From Rosenbergiella nectarea (GTDB lineage: Bacteria > Pseudomonadota > Gammaproteobacteria > Enterobacterales > Enterobacteriaceae): DNA of 64,000 bases. The stretch lies in the NCBI RefSeq assembly GCF_900111105.1, contig NZ_FOGC01000013.1, positions 20,270-84,269 on the forward strand, written 5' to 3'. Below are positions 10,018 to 18,798 of the stretch, in pieces. Under the pieces are notes generated by a model. That model searched no databases. It was not told the DNA's origin and was given only the letters and a program-made list of their open reading frames with translations. The position numbers were made by a program, and so were the translations under genes. The stretch's first letter is position 1. Every line of letters starts with the position of its first letter.

Positions 10018-11382
10018 ATGACAACAGAATTACTCTCTCCTGCTGGCTCGTTAAAAAATATGCGCTATGCCTTTGCGTATGGCGCAGATGCCGTTTATGC
10101 GGGACAACCGCGCTATAGTCTGCGCGTCAGAAACAATGAGTTTACCCTCGAGAATCTCGCCTTAGGGATCCTGGAGGCCCACCAGTTAGGCAAAAAATTC
10201 TATGTTGTCAGTAACATTGCCCCGCATAACGCTAAGCTCAAGACCTTTATCCGCGACCTGACACCCGTCGTGGCCCTGCAACCCGATGCGCTGATTATGT
10301 CTGATCCTGGGCTTATCATGTTGGTACGTGAACACTTTCCTACCGTCCCCCTCCATCTGTCAGTACAAGCCAATGCCGTGAATTGGGCAACCGTTAAGTT
10401 TTGGCAAACACAAGGCATTAGTCGAGTCATCCTGTCACGGGAACTATCATTAGAAGAGATTACCGAGATCCGTCAGCAAGTCCCCGAGATGGAACTCGAA
10501 GTGTTCGTTCATGGCGCACTTTGTATGGCCTATTCCGGCCGTTGCCTCCTATCAGGCTATCTCAATAAACGCGACCCCAATCAAGGAACCTGCACCAATG
10601 CCTGTCGTTGGGACTACAAGATCAGCCCCGCTCAGGAAGACGATGTCGGCAATATGGTGGAAAGCTATACCCCCGCCCCTACGCTTGGCTTAGGACCCAC
10701 CACTCCGCAAGCCCTGCTCTTGACCGATAAAATGCGCCCCGATGAACCCATGAGTGCCACCGAAGACGAGCATGGTACCTATATCATGAATTCAAAAGAT
10801 TTACGGGCTGTCGAGCATGTGCCGCGATTGGTCGAATTAGGGATCCACTCGTTAAAGATTGAAGGTCGTACTAAGTCTTTTTACTACTGTGCCCGCACCG
10901 CGCAAGTCTATCGTAAAGCCATTGACGATGCGCTAGCCGGTAAACCTTTCGACCCATCGTTACTCACGACATTGGAAGGGTTAGCCCACCGCGGTTATAC
11001 CGAGGGTTTCTTACGTCGTCATACCCACGATAGCTATCAAAACACCCAGCAAGGCTACTCTGTTTCAGACCGACAGCAGTTTGTGGGGGAATTTAGTCAA
11101 GCCGAAGAGCAGGGATTTGCCGAGGTGATTGTTAAAAATAAGTTCCAGTGTGGTGACCACTTAGAAGTGATGACCCCCTCCGGCAATTTCTCATTTATTC
11201 TGGATACCCTTCGCGATAAAAGGCATCAACCCCTCACCGTTGCGCCCGGTGATGGTTACCGTGTGTGGATCCCCATGCCTCCCAACACTGAGCTTCGCTA
11301 CGCCTTACTCATTCGTCATTTAGAAAATGGGCAGACCACCCAAGCGCCCCATCGCACCAATCCGCGCCAAGGTATGGTATAA
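10018..11382 (+). CDS. trhP: tRNA hydroxylation protein TrhP (peptidase U32 family)
   Basis: 454-aa member of the U32 'peptidase' family, formerly yegQ. In E. coli TrhP makes 5-hydroxyuridine at position 34 of certain tRNAs in a prephenate-dependent, Fe-S-related route. It shows the family N-terminus ELLSPAGSLKNMRYAFAYGADAVYAG and a cysteine cluster around residues 168-198 (GALCMAYSGRC, then GTCTNAC) that fits a metal cluster. The start at 10018 is chosen over ATG 10006 because it aligns with the family and has GGGG just upstream. The segment after residue 205 is longer and more variable than in E. coli. Confidence 0.93.
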   Translation: MTTELLSPAGSLKNMRYAFAYGADAVYAGQPRYSLRVRNNEFTLENLALGILEAHQLGKKFYVVSNIAPHNAKLKTFIRDLTPVVALQPDALIMSDPGLIMLVREHFPTVPLHLSVQANAVNWATVKFWQTQGISRVILSRELSLEEITEIRQQVPEMELEVFVHGALCMAYSGRCLLSGYLNKRDPNQGTCTNACRWDYKISPAQEDDVGNMVESYTPAPTLGLGPTTPQALLLTDKMRPDEPMSATEDEHGTYIMNSKDLRAVEHVPRLVELGIHSLKIEGRTKSFYYCARTAQVYRKAIDDALAGKPFDPSLLTTLEGLAHRGYTEGFLRRHTHDSYQNTQQGYSVSDRQQFVGEFSQAEEQGFAEVIVKNKFQCGDHLEVMTPSGNFSFILDTLRDKRHQPLTVAPGDGYRVWIPMPPNTELRYALLIRHLENGQTTQAPHRTNPRQGMV

Positions 11383-11415
11383 AGGAGCCAATTTGATTAA
11401 GTGAAGGTAAAGAGC

Positions 11416-12306
11416 ATGGCTCCAGCATTTCTGATTTTACATGGCAAAAAAGCCAGTGACCCGACTATCCGTGACGTTGTCACACAACTGCGCGAAGAAG
11501 GGATCAGCCTAGAAGTCAGAGTGACCTGGGAATTCGGCGACTGCCATCGTTTTATTACTGAGGCCATCGATGCTGAGTGTTCAACCCTGATCATCGGCGG
11601 CGGCGACGGCAGTCTGAACGAGGCAGTGAATAGCTTAATGCAATTCCCGACCGCGCAACGCCCCCCCTTGGCGGTATTACCTTTGGGGACTGCCAATGAC
11701 TTTGCCACCAGTGTCGGCCTGCCGCAGGAGCCAGAGGCAGCATTGCGCTTAGCCCTAACCGCAACCGCCCAGCCCATCGATCTTGCTTGTGTCAATCAGC
11801 AACACTACTTTATCAATATGGCGACCGGCGGTTTTGGTACGCGGATCACCACCGAGACGCCAGAAAAATTGAAGTCGGCTCTTGGCGGTGCATCCTATTT
11901 CCTGCATGGACTGTTACGAATGGATCGCTTAAAACCCGACCGCTGCACTATCGCCAGCGAACAATGGCAATGGCAAGGCGATGCCTTAGTCATCGCGGTG
12001 GGTAATGGCCGTATTGCGGGGGGTGGCCAACGTCTTTGCCCAACCGCCTTGATCAACGACCAGCAACTGGCCTTAACCCTCATCACGGCTCAAGAGCTTT
12101 TCCCTTCCTTGCTACACGCACTGACCCGTGATGATGAGAATCCCAATATCATCAACCAAAGGGCCAGTGAATTTACCCTCACCAGCGAACACACCATGAC
12201 CTTTAACTTAGATGGCGAACCGCAGAGCGGCACACACTTCCACTTTAAAGTGTTAGGCGAAGCGATCCGTTTTCGTCTACCCAGTGTCTGTGCACTATTA
12301 GGGTAG
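11416..12306 (+). CDS. yegS: Lipid kinase YegS
   Basis: 296-aa diacylglycerol-kinase-like enzyme. In E. coli YegS phosphorylates phosphatidylglycerol in vitro. The catalytic nucleotide-binding motif IIGGGDGSLNEAVN lies near residue 60. A conserved LPLGTANDFATS and ATGGFGTRITTETPEKLK follow. ATG 11416 matches the family start and has AAGG 8 bases upstream; a GTG at 11401 in frame would add five residues. It lies 33 bases after trhP in the same direction. Confidence 0.93.
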   Translation: MAPAFLILHGKKASDPTIRDVVTQLREEGISLEVRVTWEFGDCHRFITEAIDAECSTLIIGGGDGSLNEAVNSLMQFPTAQRPPLAVLPLGTANDFATSVGLPQEPEAALRLALTATAQPIDLACVNQQHYFINMATGGFGTRITTETPEKLKSALGGASYFLHGLLRMDRLKPDRCTIASEQWQWQGDALVIAVGNGRIAGGGQRLCPTALINDQQLALTLITAQELFPSLLHALTRDDENPNIINQRASEFTLTSEHTMTFNLDGEPQSGTHFHFKVLGEAIRFRLPSVCALLG

Positions 12307-13113
12307 GCTAACCGGCCACTGTTGATAAAAGTGATGGACGGGACCATGGCCTTGTCCAACATTTAACTCGTCGGCATGGGCAATCGCCCCTTGTAACCAT
12401 TGCTTCGCCTGATGAGTCGTCTGCACCCAATCAGGAAAATGAGGTCGTAGGGCCGCCAACGCCGCCGATAAAGTGCAGCCTGTCCCATGTGTATTATGCG
12501 TAGCGATTCTCGGCTGACTAAAACGCTGCTCAGCGGTCGTTGTGATCAACCAGTCAGGGCTCTCTGACGTCTGCAGGTGCCCCCCTTTCATCAGCACCGC
12601 CTCACAGCCTAACGTTAGTAATTTTTCACCCTGCTCACGCATCTGTTGCTCGTTCTCGGCTGGGCGGCAACCCAGTAACGCGGCAGCTTCCGGAATATTT
12701 GGGGTGATGATTGACACGTTAGGGATCAGTACCTCACGCAGGCAGCGTATAGCCTCTGGCTCCAACAACGGGTCGCCACTTTTTGCCAGCATCACCGTAT
12801 CCAAGACTCGCCAAGGGATCGTCGAGTACTTTAAGCCTGCGGCCACCCGCTCGATAATCCCTTGATGATGTAGCATCCCTATTTTCACACTGGCAATCTC
12901 GAGATCACTCAGTACCGAGTTTAATTGCTGGCCGACAAACTCGGCAGAAACAGGAAAAATGCCTTGCACACCGCAGGTATTCTGAGCAACCAAGGCAGTG
13001 ATCACACTCGCTCCGTAGCCCCCCAACGCACTGAAGGTTTTTAAATCGGCGTGAATGCCCGCCCCCCCTGAGGGGTCGGTACCGGCAATGGTTAAAATAT
13101 TGTAGGGACTCAT
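12298..13113 (-). CDS. thiD: Hydroxymethylpyrimidine/phosphomethylpyrimidine kinase
   Basis: Phosphorylates HMP and HMP-P to HMP-PP for thiamine synthesis and salvage. The 271-aa ribokinase-fold protein has N-terminal IAGTDPSGGAGIHADLKTF and the C-terminal anion hole/catalytic THNTHGTGCTLSAA. The start MSPYNIL at 13113 overlaps the thiM stop by 4 bases (ATGA), giving translational coupling. The frame stays open for 54 more codons into thiM, but those residues are not ThiD. Its 3' end overlaps that of convergent yegS by 9 bases. Confidence 0.96.
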   Translation of the reverse strand: MSPYNILTIAGTDPSGGAGIHADLKTFSALGGYGASVITALVAQNTCGVQGIFPVSAEFVGQQLNSVLSDLEIASVKIGMLHHQGIIERVAAGLKYSTIPWRVLDTVMLAKSGDPLLEPEAIRCLREVLIPNVSIITPNIPEAAALLGCRPAENEQQMREQGEKLLTLGCEAVLMKGGHLQTSESPDWLITTTAEQRFSQPRIATHNTHGTGCTLSAALAALRPHFPDWVQTTHQAKQWLQGAIAHADELNVGQGHGPVHHFYQQWPVSLP

Positions 13114-13904
13114 TGCGCCTCCCTCAGCTGTGCAAAACCATCGAGTAAATGCAGCGCGAACGTTCCTGGACCCGCGGCCTGTCGCGCAGCAAATTCTGCC
13201 GCGCGTGACATCATCCAGCATGCACTGGCAACGTTGGTAAGCCGATCGCCCTCTAACGAGGCGAAAGCCGCACACAGTGCCGACAATGTACAGCCGGCCC
13301 CCGTCACCCGCGTCGCGAGCACTGAGCCTCCCAAAACCTTAAGCGTTCGATGGCCGTCAGTAACAAGGTCGACTTCTCCCGTGACCACCACGATGCCCTC
13401 TATCGTGGTCGCCAGTTGTCGCGCCGCGTCGAGCGCCTGATCAGTACTGAGCTGCGTTTCCGGCCCCCGACCGCTAGCCCCTCCACCTGCCAACACGCTG
13501 ATTTCCGACGCGTTGCCGCGGATCACACTCGGATTGAGCGAAAGCAACTTACGGCAGAATTCAGTACGTAAGGTTAAGCCCCCCACTGCCACCGGATCCA
13601 GCACCCACGGCTTAGCATAGCGATTAGCATTTTCCGCAGCATGATAATAGGTGGGACAATGTTCGCGGTGGAGGGTACCGACATTCAGTAATAGCCCATC
13701 GGCGACCTGCGCGAACTCCTGGCATTCACTCGGGTCGATAATCATTGCCGGAATCGCCCCGGCCGCAAGCAGCAGATTGGCGGTAAAATTCTGTACAACG
13801 GTGTTAGTGATGCAGTGAATAAGTGGCGAGTGCTCGGCGAGCTGAGCGATGGCCTGTAGGGCAATCGGTGCATCAAGCTCAAGTATAGTGGTATCTGTGG
13901 GCAT
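13110..13904 (-). CDS. thiM: Hydroxyethylthiazole kinase
   Basis: 264-aa kinase that phosphorylates the thiazole moiety of thiamine for salvage. It shows HCITNTVVQNFTANLLLA near the N-terminus, the NVGTL loop and C-terminal RVTGAGCTLSALCAA with the catalytic cysteine/anion hole. It is the first gene of thiM–thiD and lies directly downstream of a TPP riboswitch, so the pair should be shut off by thiamine pyrophosphate. There are no de novo thi genes here, so this locus is the salvage module. Confidence 0.96.
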   Translation of the reverse strand: MPTDTTILELDAPIALQAIAQLAEHSPLIHCITNTVVQNFTANLLLAAGAIPAMIIDPSECQEFAQVADGLLLNVGTLHREHCPTYYHAAENANRYAKPWVLDPVAVGGLTLRTEFCRKLLSLNPSVIRGNASEISVLAGGGASGRGPETQLSTDQALDAARQLATTIEGIVVVTGEVDLVTDGHRTLKVLGGSVLATRVTGAGCTLSALCAAFASLEGDRLTNVASACWMMSRAAEFAARQAAGPGTFALHLLDGFAQLREAQ

Positions 13905-13950
13905 ATTGTCTCCCTCCGGCGGTAGAAAGACAGCCCCTATTGAGGCAAGT

Positions 13951-14025
13951 GACTTTCCTACGCTGGCATTATCCAGTTCAGGTATTACGGGTATTTCTCA
14001 GCCTGATAAATCAGGCACCCCGAGT
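13951..14025 (-). promoter_or_regulatory. TPP riboswitch (THI element) upstream of thiMD
   Basis: On the minus strand the leader shows, in order, CGGGGTGCC, a short hairpin (GCCTGATTTATCAGGC), the pyrimidine-sensing CTGAGAAATACCCG, ACCTGAACTGGATAATGCC and GCGTAGGAAAGT. These are the invariant blocks of the THI box. It ends about 46 nt before the thiM start, close enough to control ribosome access (GGAGGGAGA before ATG). No strong terminator lies between, so translational control is likely. Confidence 0.93.
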
Positions 14026-14171
14026 CGAAGAGAAAGTGTTTCTCTATACTATAACTGAGCAGCTTAAGAGAAGTTAAGTGTGGGTGCAAGGAAAGTGTCA
14101 TCGTCTAGTGATACCTGACCCGAAATACCCGGATAACGTAATAGGCGACGATAAATCGGGCGTCACGACCG

Positions 14172-15081
14172 TTATCCTTTGCCCCCTGCTTGCTCGGTTA
14201 TCCACGCCATAAAGAGTTGGACCTTGGGCCAATGGTTACCCTGCTGTGTATAAAGAGCGTAACCGTAAGGACTCGCCAAGATTTTATCAGGAAAGGGAGC
14301 CACCAAGCTGCCTGATTGTAACCTCTCTTCAAGCAAACCCATCCGCCCCATGGCGACGCCACCATGATGTAACGCGGAAGCTACCGAAAGCTCCATCTGG
14401 TCACAATGAAGATGGGAAGCTGCCGATAGGCTAATATCGAAGGCCTCCGTCCACTGTTGCCACTCATGGTCACCGCTATCCCTATCCCACGCTTTATGAT
14501 CGTGAAGCAAACGGCATTCGTTTAATCGTTCAGGATGATTCATTAACCCAAACTTTTCTGCATAATAGGCAGAACATACCGGGGTCATCGATTCATTCAT
14601 CAACGGCGTACAGGCAAGGCCTGGCAGGCTAAGGGCCGAAGTTGATGGCAATATCCACCCCAAGCTCATCCAGCTGGATAAGATCATTACCGGTCGAGAG
14701 GCAAACGTCGATACCGGGATAACGGTCTAAAAAGTCCCCTAGACGGGGGGCTAACCATGCCTGGGCAAAAGACGGGCGACTATAAAGCGTTAGCCGCCCC
14801 ACTACCCCTTGATGTTTAAGATCGAGCAGCTCTTTACTCAGTAAATCGAAAGAATTAGTGATAATTCGAAAGAGCCGTTCCCCCTCAGCAGTGAGAGTGA
14901 TTTTGCGGTGTAAGCGAGTAAATAGAGGCAAGTTCAGCTCACGTTCCAAATGACGAATACGGTGACTGACTGCACTGGGCGTTAAACAGAGTAATTTTGC
15001 GGCGGTCGAAATAGCGCCTTTTTCTGCCACTAAGGCGAAGGTTTGTAAGCGGTTAAGCTGCCCTGCTTGGAAACTGTTCAG
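14172..15081 (-). pseudogene. dsdC: LysR regulator DsdC, frameshifted
   Basis: The N-terminal part (from about 15081 to 14629) holds a LysR helix-turn-helix (LTPSAVSHRIRHLE) and half the effector domain, ending INFGP then stop. The C-terminal part continues in another frame (MTPVCSAYYAEKFGL... to 14172). Dropping one C from the GGCCC run near 14640 restores INFGLSLPGLAC and one LysR protein like E. coli DsdC, the D-serine-responsive activator of dsdA. The start is also unclear: coding similarity runs upstream of GTG 15030, but no good ATG is in frame. It is divergent from dsdA as in E. coli. Genuine loss or a sequencing error are both possible. Confidence 0.8.
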
Positions 15082-15278
15082 CGTTTTGCCCTCATCATCG
15101 TAAATTCATATTGCCTATTTCATCTGGAATAATGCAATAAACCCGCAGAAGGTTCACATGATTTGTCCTCACCTTAGGCTGAAAAGAGATCACTTGTCAG
15201 CCTATCTGTTACGACAGTATGCTGACTTACGGCCAATGGTGAGTGACCACGCCCCTACTAACTCTATGTGTAGAATAA

Positions 15279-16598
15279 GTGAATAAGGCTATGACTGATA
15301 AATTCCCCGCGCTTAATAAAAATAAGGTTGTTCAGCAACTCTCGACCCACACCCCCTTACTTTGGCATAACCCCCAATGCCTCTCGACCATTGAGGGATT
15401 GCAGCACGTAGGGTTAACGTTAGAAGACGTTCAAGACGCGGCCGAGCGACTGCAACGCTTTGCCCCCTTAATCGCCGAAGCCTTCCCAGAAAGTCGCGCG
15501 CGTGGGGGAATCATTGAATCGGATCTCGTCGAGATCCCTGCCATGCAACAGGCTTTGGCACAACAAGGCCCCTTACACGGTAAGCTCTGGCTAAAGAAAG
15601 ATAGCCACCTGCCGATTTCCGGCTCGATTAAAGCGCGCGGCGGAATTTATGAAGTGCTGGTGCTGGCTGAAAAACTGGCGCTGGAGTCAGGAGAGTTTAG
15701 TGAGCAGGACGATTACCGACGGCTGCTCACGCCACACTTTCGACAATTATTTGGTCGCTATAAAATTGCGGTAGGGTCGACCGGAAATCTGGGATTATCG
15801 ATTGGGATTATGGGGGCGACATTAGGCTTCCAAGTGATCGTTCATATGTCAGCCGATGCCCGCGAGTGGAAAAAACAGCGGCTTAGAGACCACCACGTAA
15901 CGGTTGTTGAACACCAGAATGATTATAGTGTGGCGGTGGAACAAGGCCGTCAAACGGCGGCAGATGATCCTTACTGTTTCTTTATTGATGATGAACATTC
16001 ACCTACTCTTTTTCTCGGTTACGCCGTCGCGGGGTTGCGTCTACCCGCACAACTCGCCGCATTAGGCATTACTGTCGATCAGGAACATCCGCTCTATGTC
16101 TATTTACCCTGTGGTGTTGGCGGCGGCCCCGGCGGCGTCGCGTTTGGGCTTAAATTAGCCTTTGGCGATGCCGTGCGCTGTTATTTTGCTGAGCCGACAC
16201 ACTCCCCCTGTATGCTGTTAGGGCTGAGCACCGGGTACCACGATGCGATCTCGGTTCAGGATATTGGACTCGATAACCACACCCTTGCTGATGGCTTGGC
16301 CGTAGGCCGTGCGTCAGGATTTGTGGGACGTGCGATGCAATCGCTGATCGATGGCTGTTACACGCTGAGCGATCAACGGCTCTCTGACTTACAGTTGCTG
16401 CTCCACCACACCGAAAACATGTCACTCGAGCCTTCAGCCCTAGCCGGGATGCAAGGCCCGTTATGGATGGGTAACGACCCGAATCCATCACCGCACGCGG
16501 CGTTGGATCATGCCACCCATCTGGTCTGGGCCACGGGAGGGAGTATGGTGCCAAAGGAGGAGATGCAGCGTTATCTCGCCATGGGGAACCTGCCCTAA
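15279..16598 (+). CDS. dsdA: D-serine ammonia-lyase
   Basis: PLP enzyme converting D-serine to pyruvate and ammonia, used in detoxification and catabolism. The 439-aa protein is near the E. coli length of 442. The PLP lysine is in [12 protein letters not shown] near residue 115; the phosphate loops are [11 protein letters not shown] and [14 protein letters not shown]. The frame begins with GTG 15279, while ATG 15291 (MTDKFPAL) is four codons in; neither has an ideal ribosome site. The usual neighbour dsdX (permease) is missing and the adjacent activator dsdC is broken, so its expression is uncertain. Confidence 0.95.
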   Translation: MNKAMTDKFPALNKNKVVQQLSTHTPLLWHNPQCLSTIEGLQHVGLTLEDVQDAAERLQRFAPLIAEAFPESRARGGIIESDLVEIPAMQQALAQQGPLHGKLWLKKDSHLPISGSIKARGGIYEVLVLAEKLALESGEFSEQDDYRRLLTPHFRQLFGRYKIAVGSTGNLGLSIGIMGATLGFQVIVHMSADAREWKKQRLRDHHVTVVEHQNDYSVAVEQGRQTAADDPYCFFIDDEHSPTLFLGYAVAGLRLPAQLAALGITVDQEHPLYVYLPCGVGGGPGGVAFGLKLAFGDAVRCYFAEPTHSPCMLLGLSTGYHDAISVQDIGLDNHTLADGLAVGRASGFVGRAMQSLIDGCYTLSDQRLSDLQLLLHHTENMSLEPSALAGMQGPLWMGNDPNPSPHAALDHATHLVWATGGSMVPKEEMQRYLAMGNLP

Positions 16599-16677
16599 CC
16601 TTAGCGCATCGCGCTGGCGTGCAACAGAAAGCTTACCCAGCGCACGCTTTGCGTATCATCAATTTGTAAAATGGGAA

Positions 16678-16699
16678 AAGAGTGATATAGATCACATTA
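16678..16699 (+). promoter_or_regulatory. Predicted CRP-cAMP binding site upstream of idnO
   Basis: Half-sites GTGAT (16682-16686) and ATCAC (16691-16695) form a perfect palindrome around the centre ATAG. The outer bases AAGA and ATTA are also close to the CRP consensus. It sits 69 bp before the idnO start, a suitable activator position if the promoter lies between. Confidence 0.78.
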
Positions 16700-16767
16700 A
16701 CGGCAGCACTAATTCCGCTAAATAAGCCTGGATTGATTTTACTTGATGATGAATAAGGAAAACTTGC

Positions 16768-17532
16768 ATGAGCCAGCTCTTCTCGCTAACACATAAACGC
16801 GCACTGATCACCGGTTCAGGGCGTGGTATTGGCTTTCTTATGGCAAAAGGGTTAGCGGAAGCGGGCGCGGAGGTCATTATTAACGCAACGCAGCAGGCAG
16901 GAGCCGAAAGTGCGGCGGCCAAACTCCGCGCACTGGGCCACAACGCCCATGCGGTCGCCTTTGATGTAACGAATTCAGAGAAGGTGACTGAAGCGATTGG
17001 CATGATTGAATCGACACTTGGTCAAATCGATATCCTGATAAACAATGCCGGTATCCAACGCCGTCGCCCTTTCCTTGAATTTGCCGAACAAGATTGGAAC
17101 GATGTGATTGCCGTAAACCAAACCGCGGTCTTTTTGGTATCACAAACAGTCGCCCGTTATATGGCAAAACGCCAAGCCGGTAAAATTATCAATATCGGCT
17201 CAATGCAGAGCGAACTGGGGCGCGATACCATCACCCCTTACGCTGCATCGAAAGGCGCGGTCACCATGCTGACACGTGGAATGTGTGTGGAGTTAGCACG
17301 GTATAATATTCAGGTTAACGGCATCGCTCCCGGCTATTTCGCCACGGAGATGACGCAGGCTCTGGTCGACGATAAAGCCTTTACCGATTGGCTGACCAAA
17401 CGTACCCCAGCCGCCCGCTGGGGTAATCCTGAAGAGTTGATTGGTGCCGCGGTGTTCCTATCGTCAAAAGCGTCCGACTTTGTGAATGGTCACCTGCTTT
17501 TTGTCGATGGCGGTATGCGCGTCGCGGTTTAG
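16768..17532 (+). CDS. idnO: Gluconate 5-dehydrogenase (5-keto-D-gluconate reductase)
   Basis: 254-aa classical SDR. It has the NAD(P) loop ITGSGRGIGF at residues 14-23, NNAGIQRR, the catalytic serine region IGSMQSELGRD and the YAASKGA tyrosine/lysine. It closely resembles E. coli IdnO, which reduces 5-ketogluconate to gluconate in the L-idonate pathway. Here it stands alone without idnD, idnT or idnR, so it probably feeds 5-ketogluconate into gluconate metabolism (and the pentose pathway through gnd). The upstream CRP palindrome suggests catabolite control. Confidence 0.9.
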   Translation: MSQLFSLTHKRALITGSGRGIGFLMAKGLAEAGAEVIINATQQAGAESAAAKLRALGHNAHAVAFDVTNSEKVTEAIGMIESTLGQIDILINNAGIQRRRPFLEFAEQDWNDVIAVNQTAVFLVSQTVARYMAKRQAGKIINIGSMQSELGRDTITPYAASKGAVTMLTRGMCVELARYNIQVNGIAPGYFATEMTQALVDDKAFTDWLTKRTPAARWGNPEELIGAAVFLSSKASDFVNGHLLFVDGGMRVAV

Positions 17533-17536
17533 GTCG

Positions 17537-18682
17537 TTACTCGGCGTTAAGAGCAGGCCGCTGCTGGGCATCCTCGGCCTCAGCCTGCTCCGCTAAGCGC
17601 TGAAAATCCTCACGGGTGAGTTTCCCGCTCACAGTAGGCAGCTGTTTGGAGGCCTTAATCGGCAACAACTCCAGTGCGGCAACGTCATCTAAGGTGATCC
17701 CTGCCACCTGCTCAGGTAAGGCCAACGCGTGGTTCGCATCCGGTTCTCCAGGAATAGCGCTTGGCTGCCGCGCATTACTGGTCAGGTAATTACGGTGGTG
17801 GACCAACCATTTATTCGGTACTCGACGCTGGCTATCCCACCACTGCCCATCCAAGCGGTCAAGGTGCTGTGCCGTGACGTGTTTTGGGACCGCCCCTAAT
17901 TGATCGAGAGCTTGTGTAATAATCTCGGTCGCACGGGAATTATATCGTTTTATCTCACTCCCCTGCCCCTGCAACAGCAGCGAAGCGGCTAAGCGAACGC
18001 CCAACAGATTGGAATAGAGATCCTCTGGCGAAAAAGCAGAGACGCCTTCGGAAAAACCGGGCACAGATTCAAACCCATACCATTGCGCGATTTCATGCCA
18101 AGCGGCGAGATCGAATGCCACGCGTGCAGCAGTCCACACGACGACGCTAAAGGCTTGCTGCGGATCGCTCGGGACTTGATAAGACCGGATAACGATATCT
18201 CGACGGGCGAGTTCATGACTTAAGCTGACGCGAAAAGCACTCCCCTGATGCTGCAATAACTGACTGGCAATCCAGTAAGTCATATCCATACTGTCTCGCA
18301 CATGCGCGGTGTCGATGAATCCGCTCTGCGTGGTATAGATAATGCCATTTTTTTCGCTACCACCGCCCACCATACTGGTTAACCCACGCATCACACTATC
18401 ATTATAACGGTGAGTCCCTAACTGATGACTTTCAACGATATTATCAAGCCGATAAAAAGGAACCGGTACGCCTTTCAATTCCGCACGTAAATCATGGCCA
18501 AATGCGCAGCAAGGCCGTAGCCCTTCAGGCTTTTGCAGCGAGGGAAGTTTGCTTAGGGTGGAGACTTTCTGCTCAGGCTGAGTCGCCAAATCGAGTGGCG
18601 TATTGACGGCCCACGCGCTGGGGATGAGTGAGAGCGTGATAGCGATAAACAAGGAAGGACGACAGCGCCAGAGAGGGGACAT
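17537..18682 (-). CDS. DUF4056 family exported protein
   Basis: 381-aa protein with a signal peptide (hydrophobic residues 8-20, likely cleavage after AWA at 25). The body contains LRPCCAFGHDL and the GIIYTTQSGFIDTAHVRDSMD block. I associate that arrangement with the DUF4056 family, whose function is unknown. Two adjacent cysteines after the signal region may form a disulfide. A charged, Ala/Glu-rich tail (AEQAEAEDAQQRP) ends it. It is convergent with idnO, with stops 4 bases apart. Periplasmic location is inferred from the signal peptide; no enzymatic function can be claimed. Confidence 0.7.
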   Translation of the reverse strand: MSPLWRCRPSLFIAITLSLIPSAWAVNTPLDLATQPEQKVSTLSKLPSLQKPEGLRPCCAFGHDLRAELKGVPVPFYRLDNIVESHQLGTHRYNDSVMRGLTSMVGGGSEKNGIIYTTQSGFIDTAHVRDSMDMTYWIASQLLQHQGSAFRVSLSHELARRDIVIRSYQVPSDPQQAFSVVVWTAARVAFDLAAWHEIAQWYGFESVPGFSEGVSAFSPEDLYSNLLGVRLAASLLLQGQGSEIKRYNSRATEIITQALDQLGAVPKHVTAQHLDRLDGQWWDSQRRVPNKWLVHHRNYLTSNARQPSAIPGEPDANHALALPEQVAGITLDDVAALELLPIKASKQLPTVSGKLTREDFQRLAEQAEAEDAQQRPALNAE

Positions 18683-18798
18683 TATACTTTTCCATTAACG
18701 ATATTAGCTATAGTTAACGCGAAAAGCTGAAGGTTGTCATGTGGGTCAGTTCTGAAAATTGCTTAAGCCAAAAATGGCTTAAGCAATAGGAATTCCTC

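Noticed and set aside
11397-11795. A 132-codon open frame on the minus strand opposite yegS
   Set aside because: It lies antisense within yegS, has no ribosome site, and its translation is Arg/Ser-rich shadow sequence.
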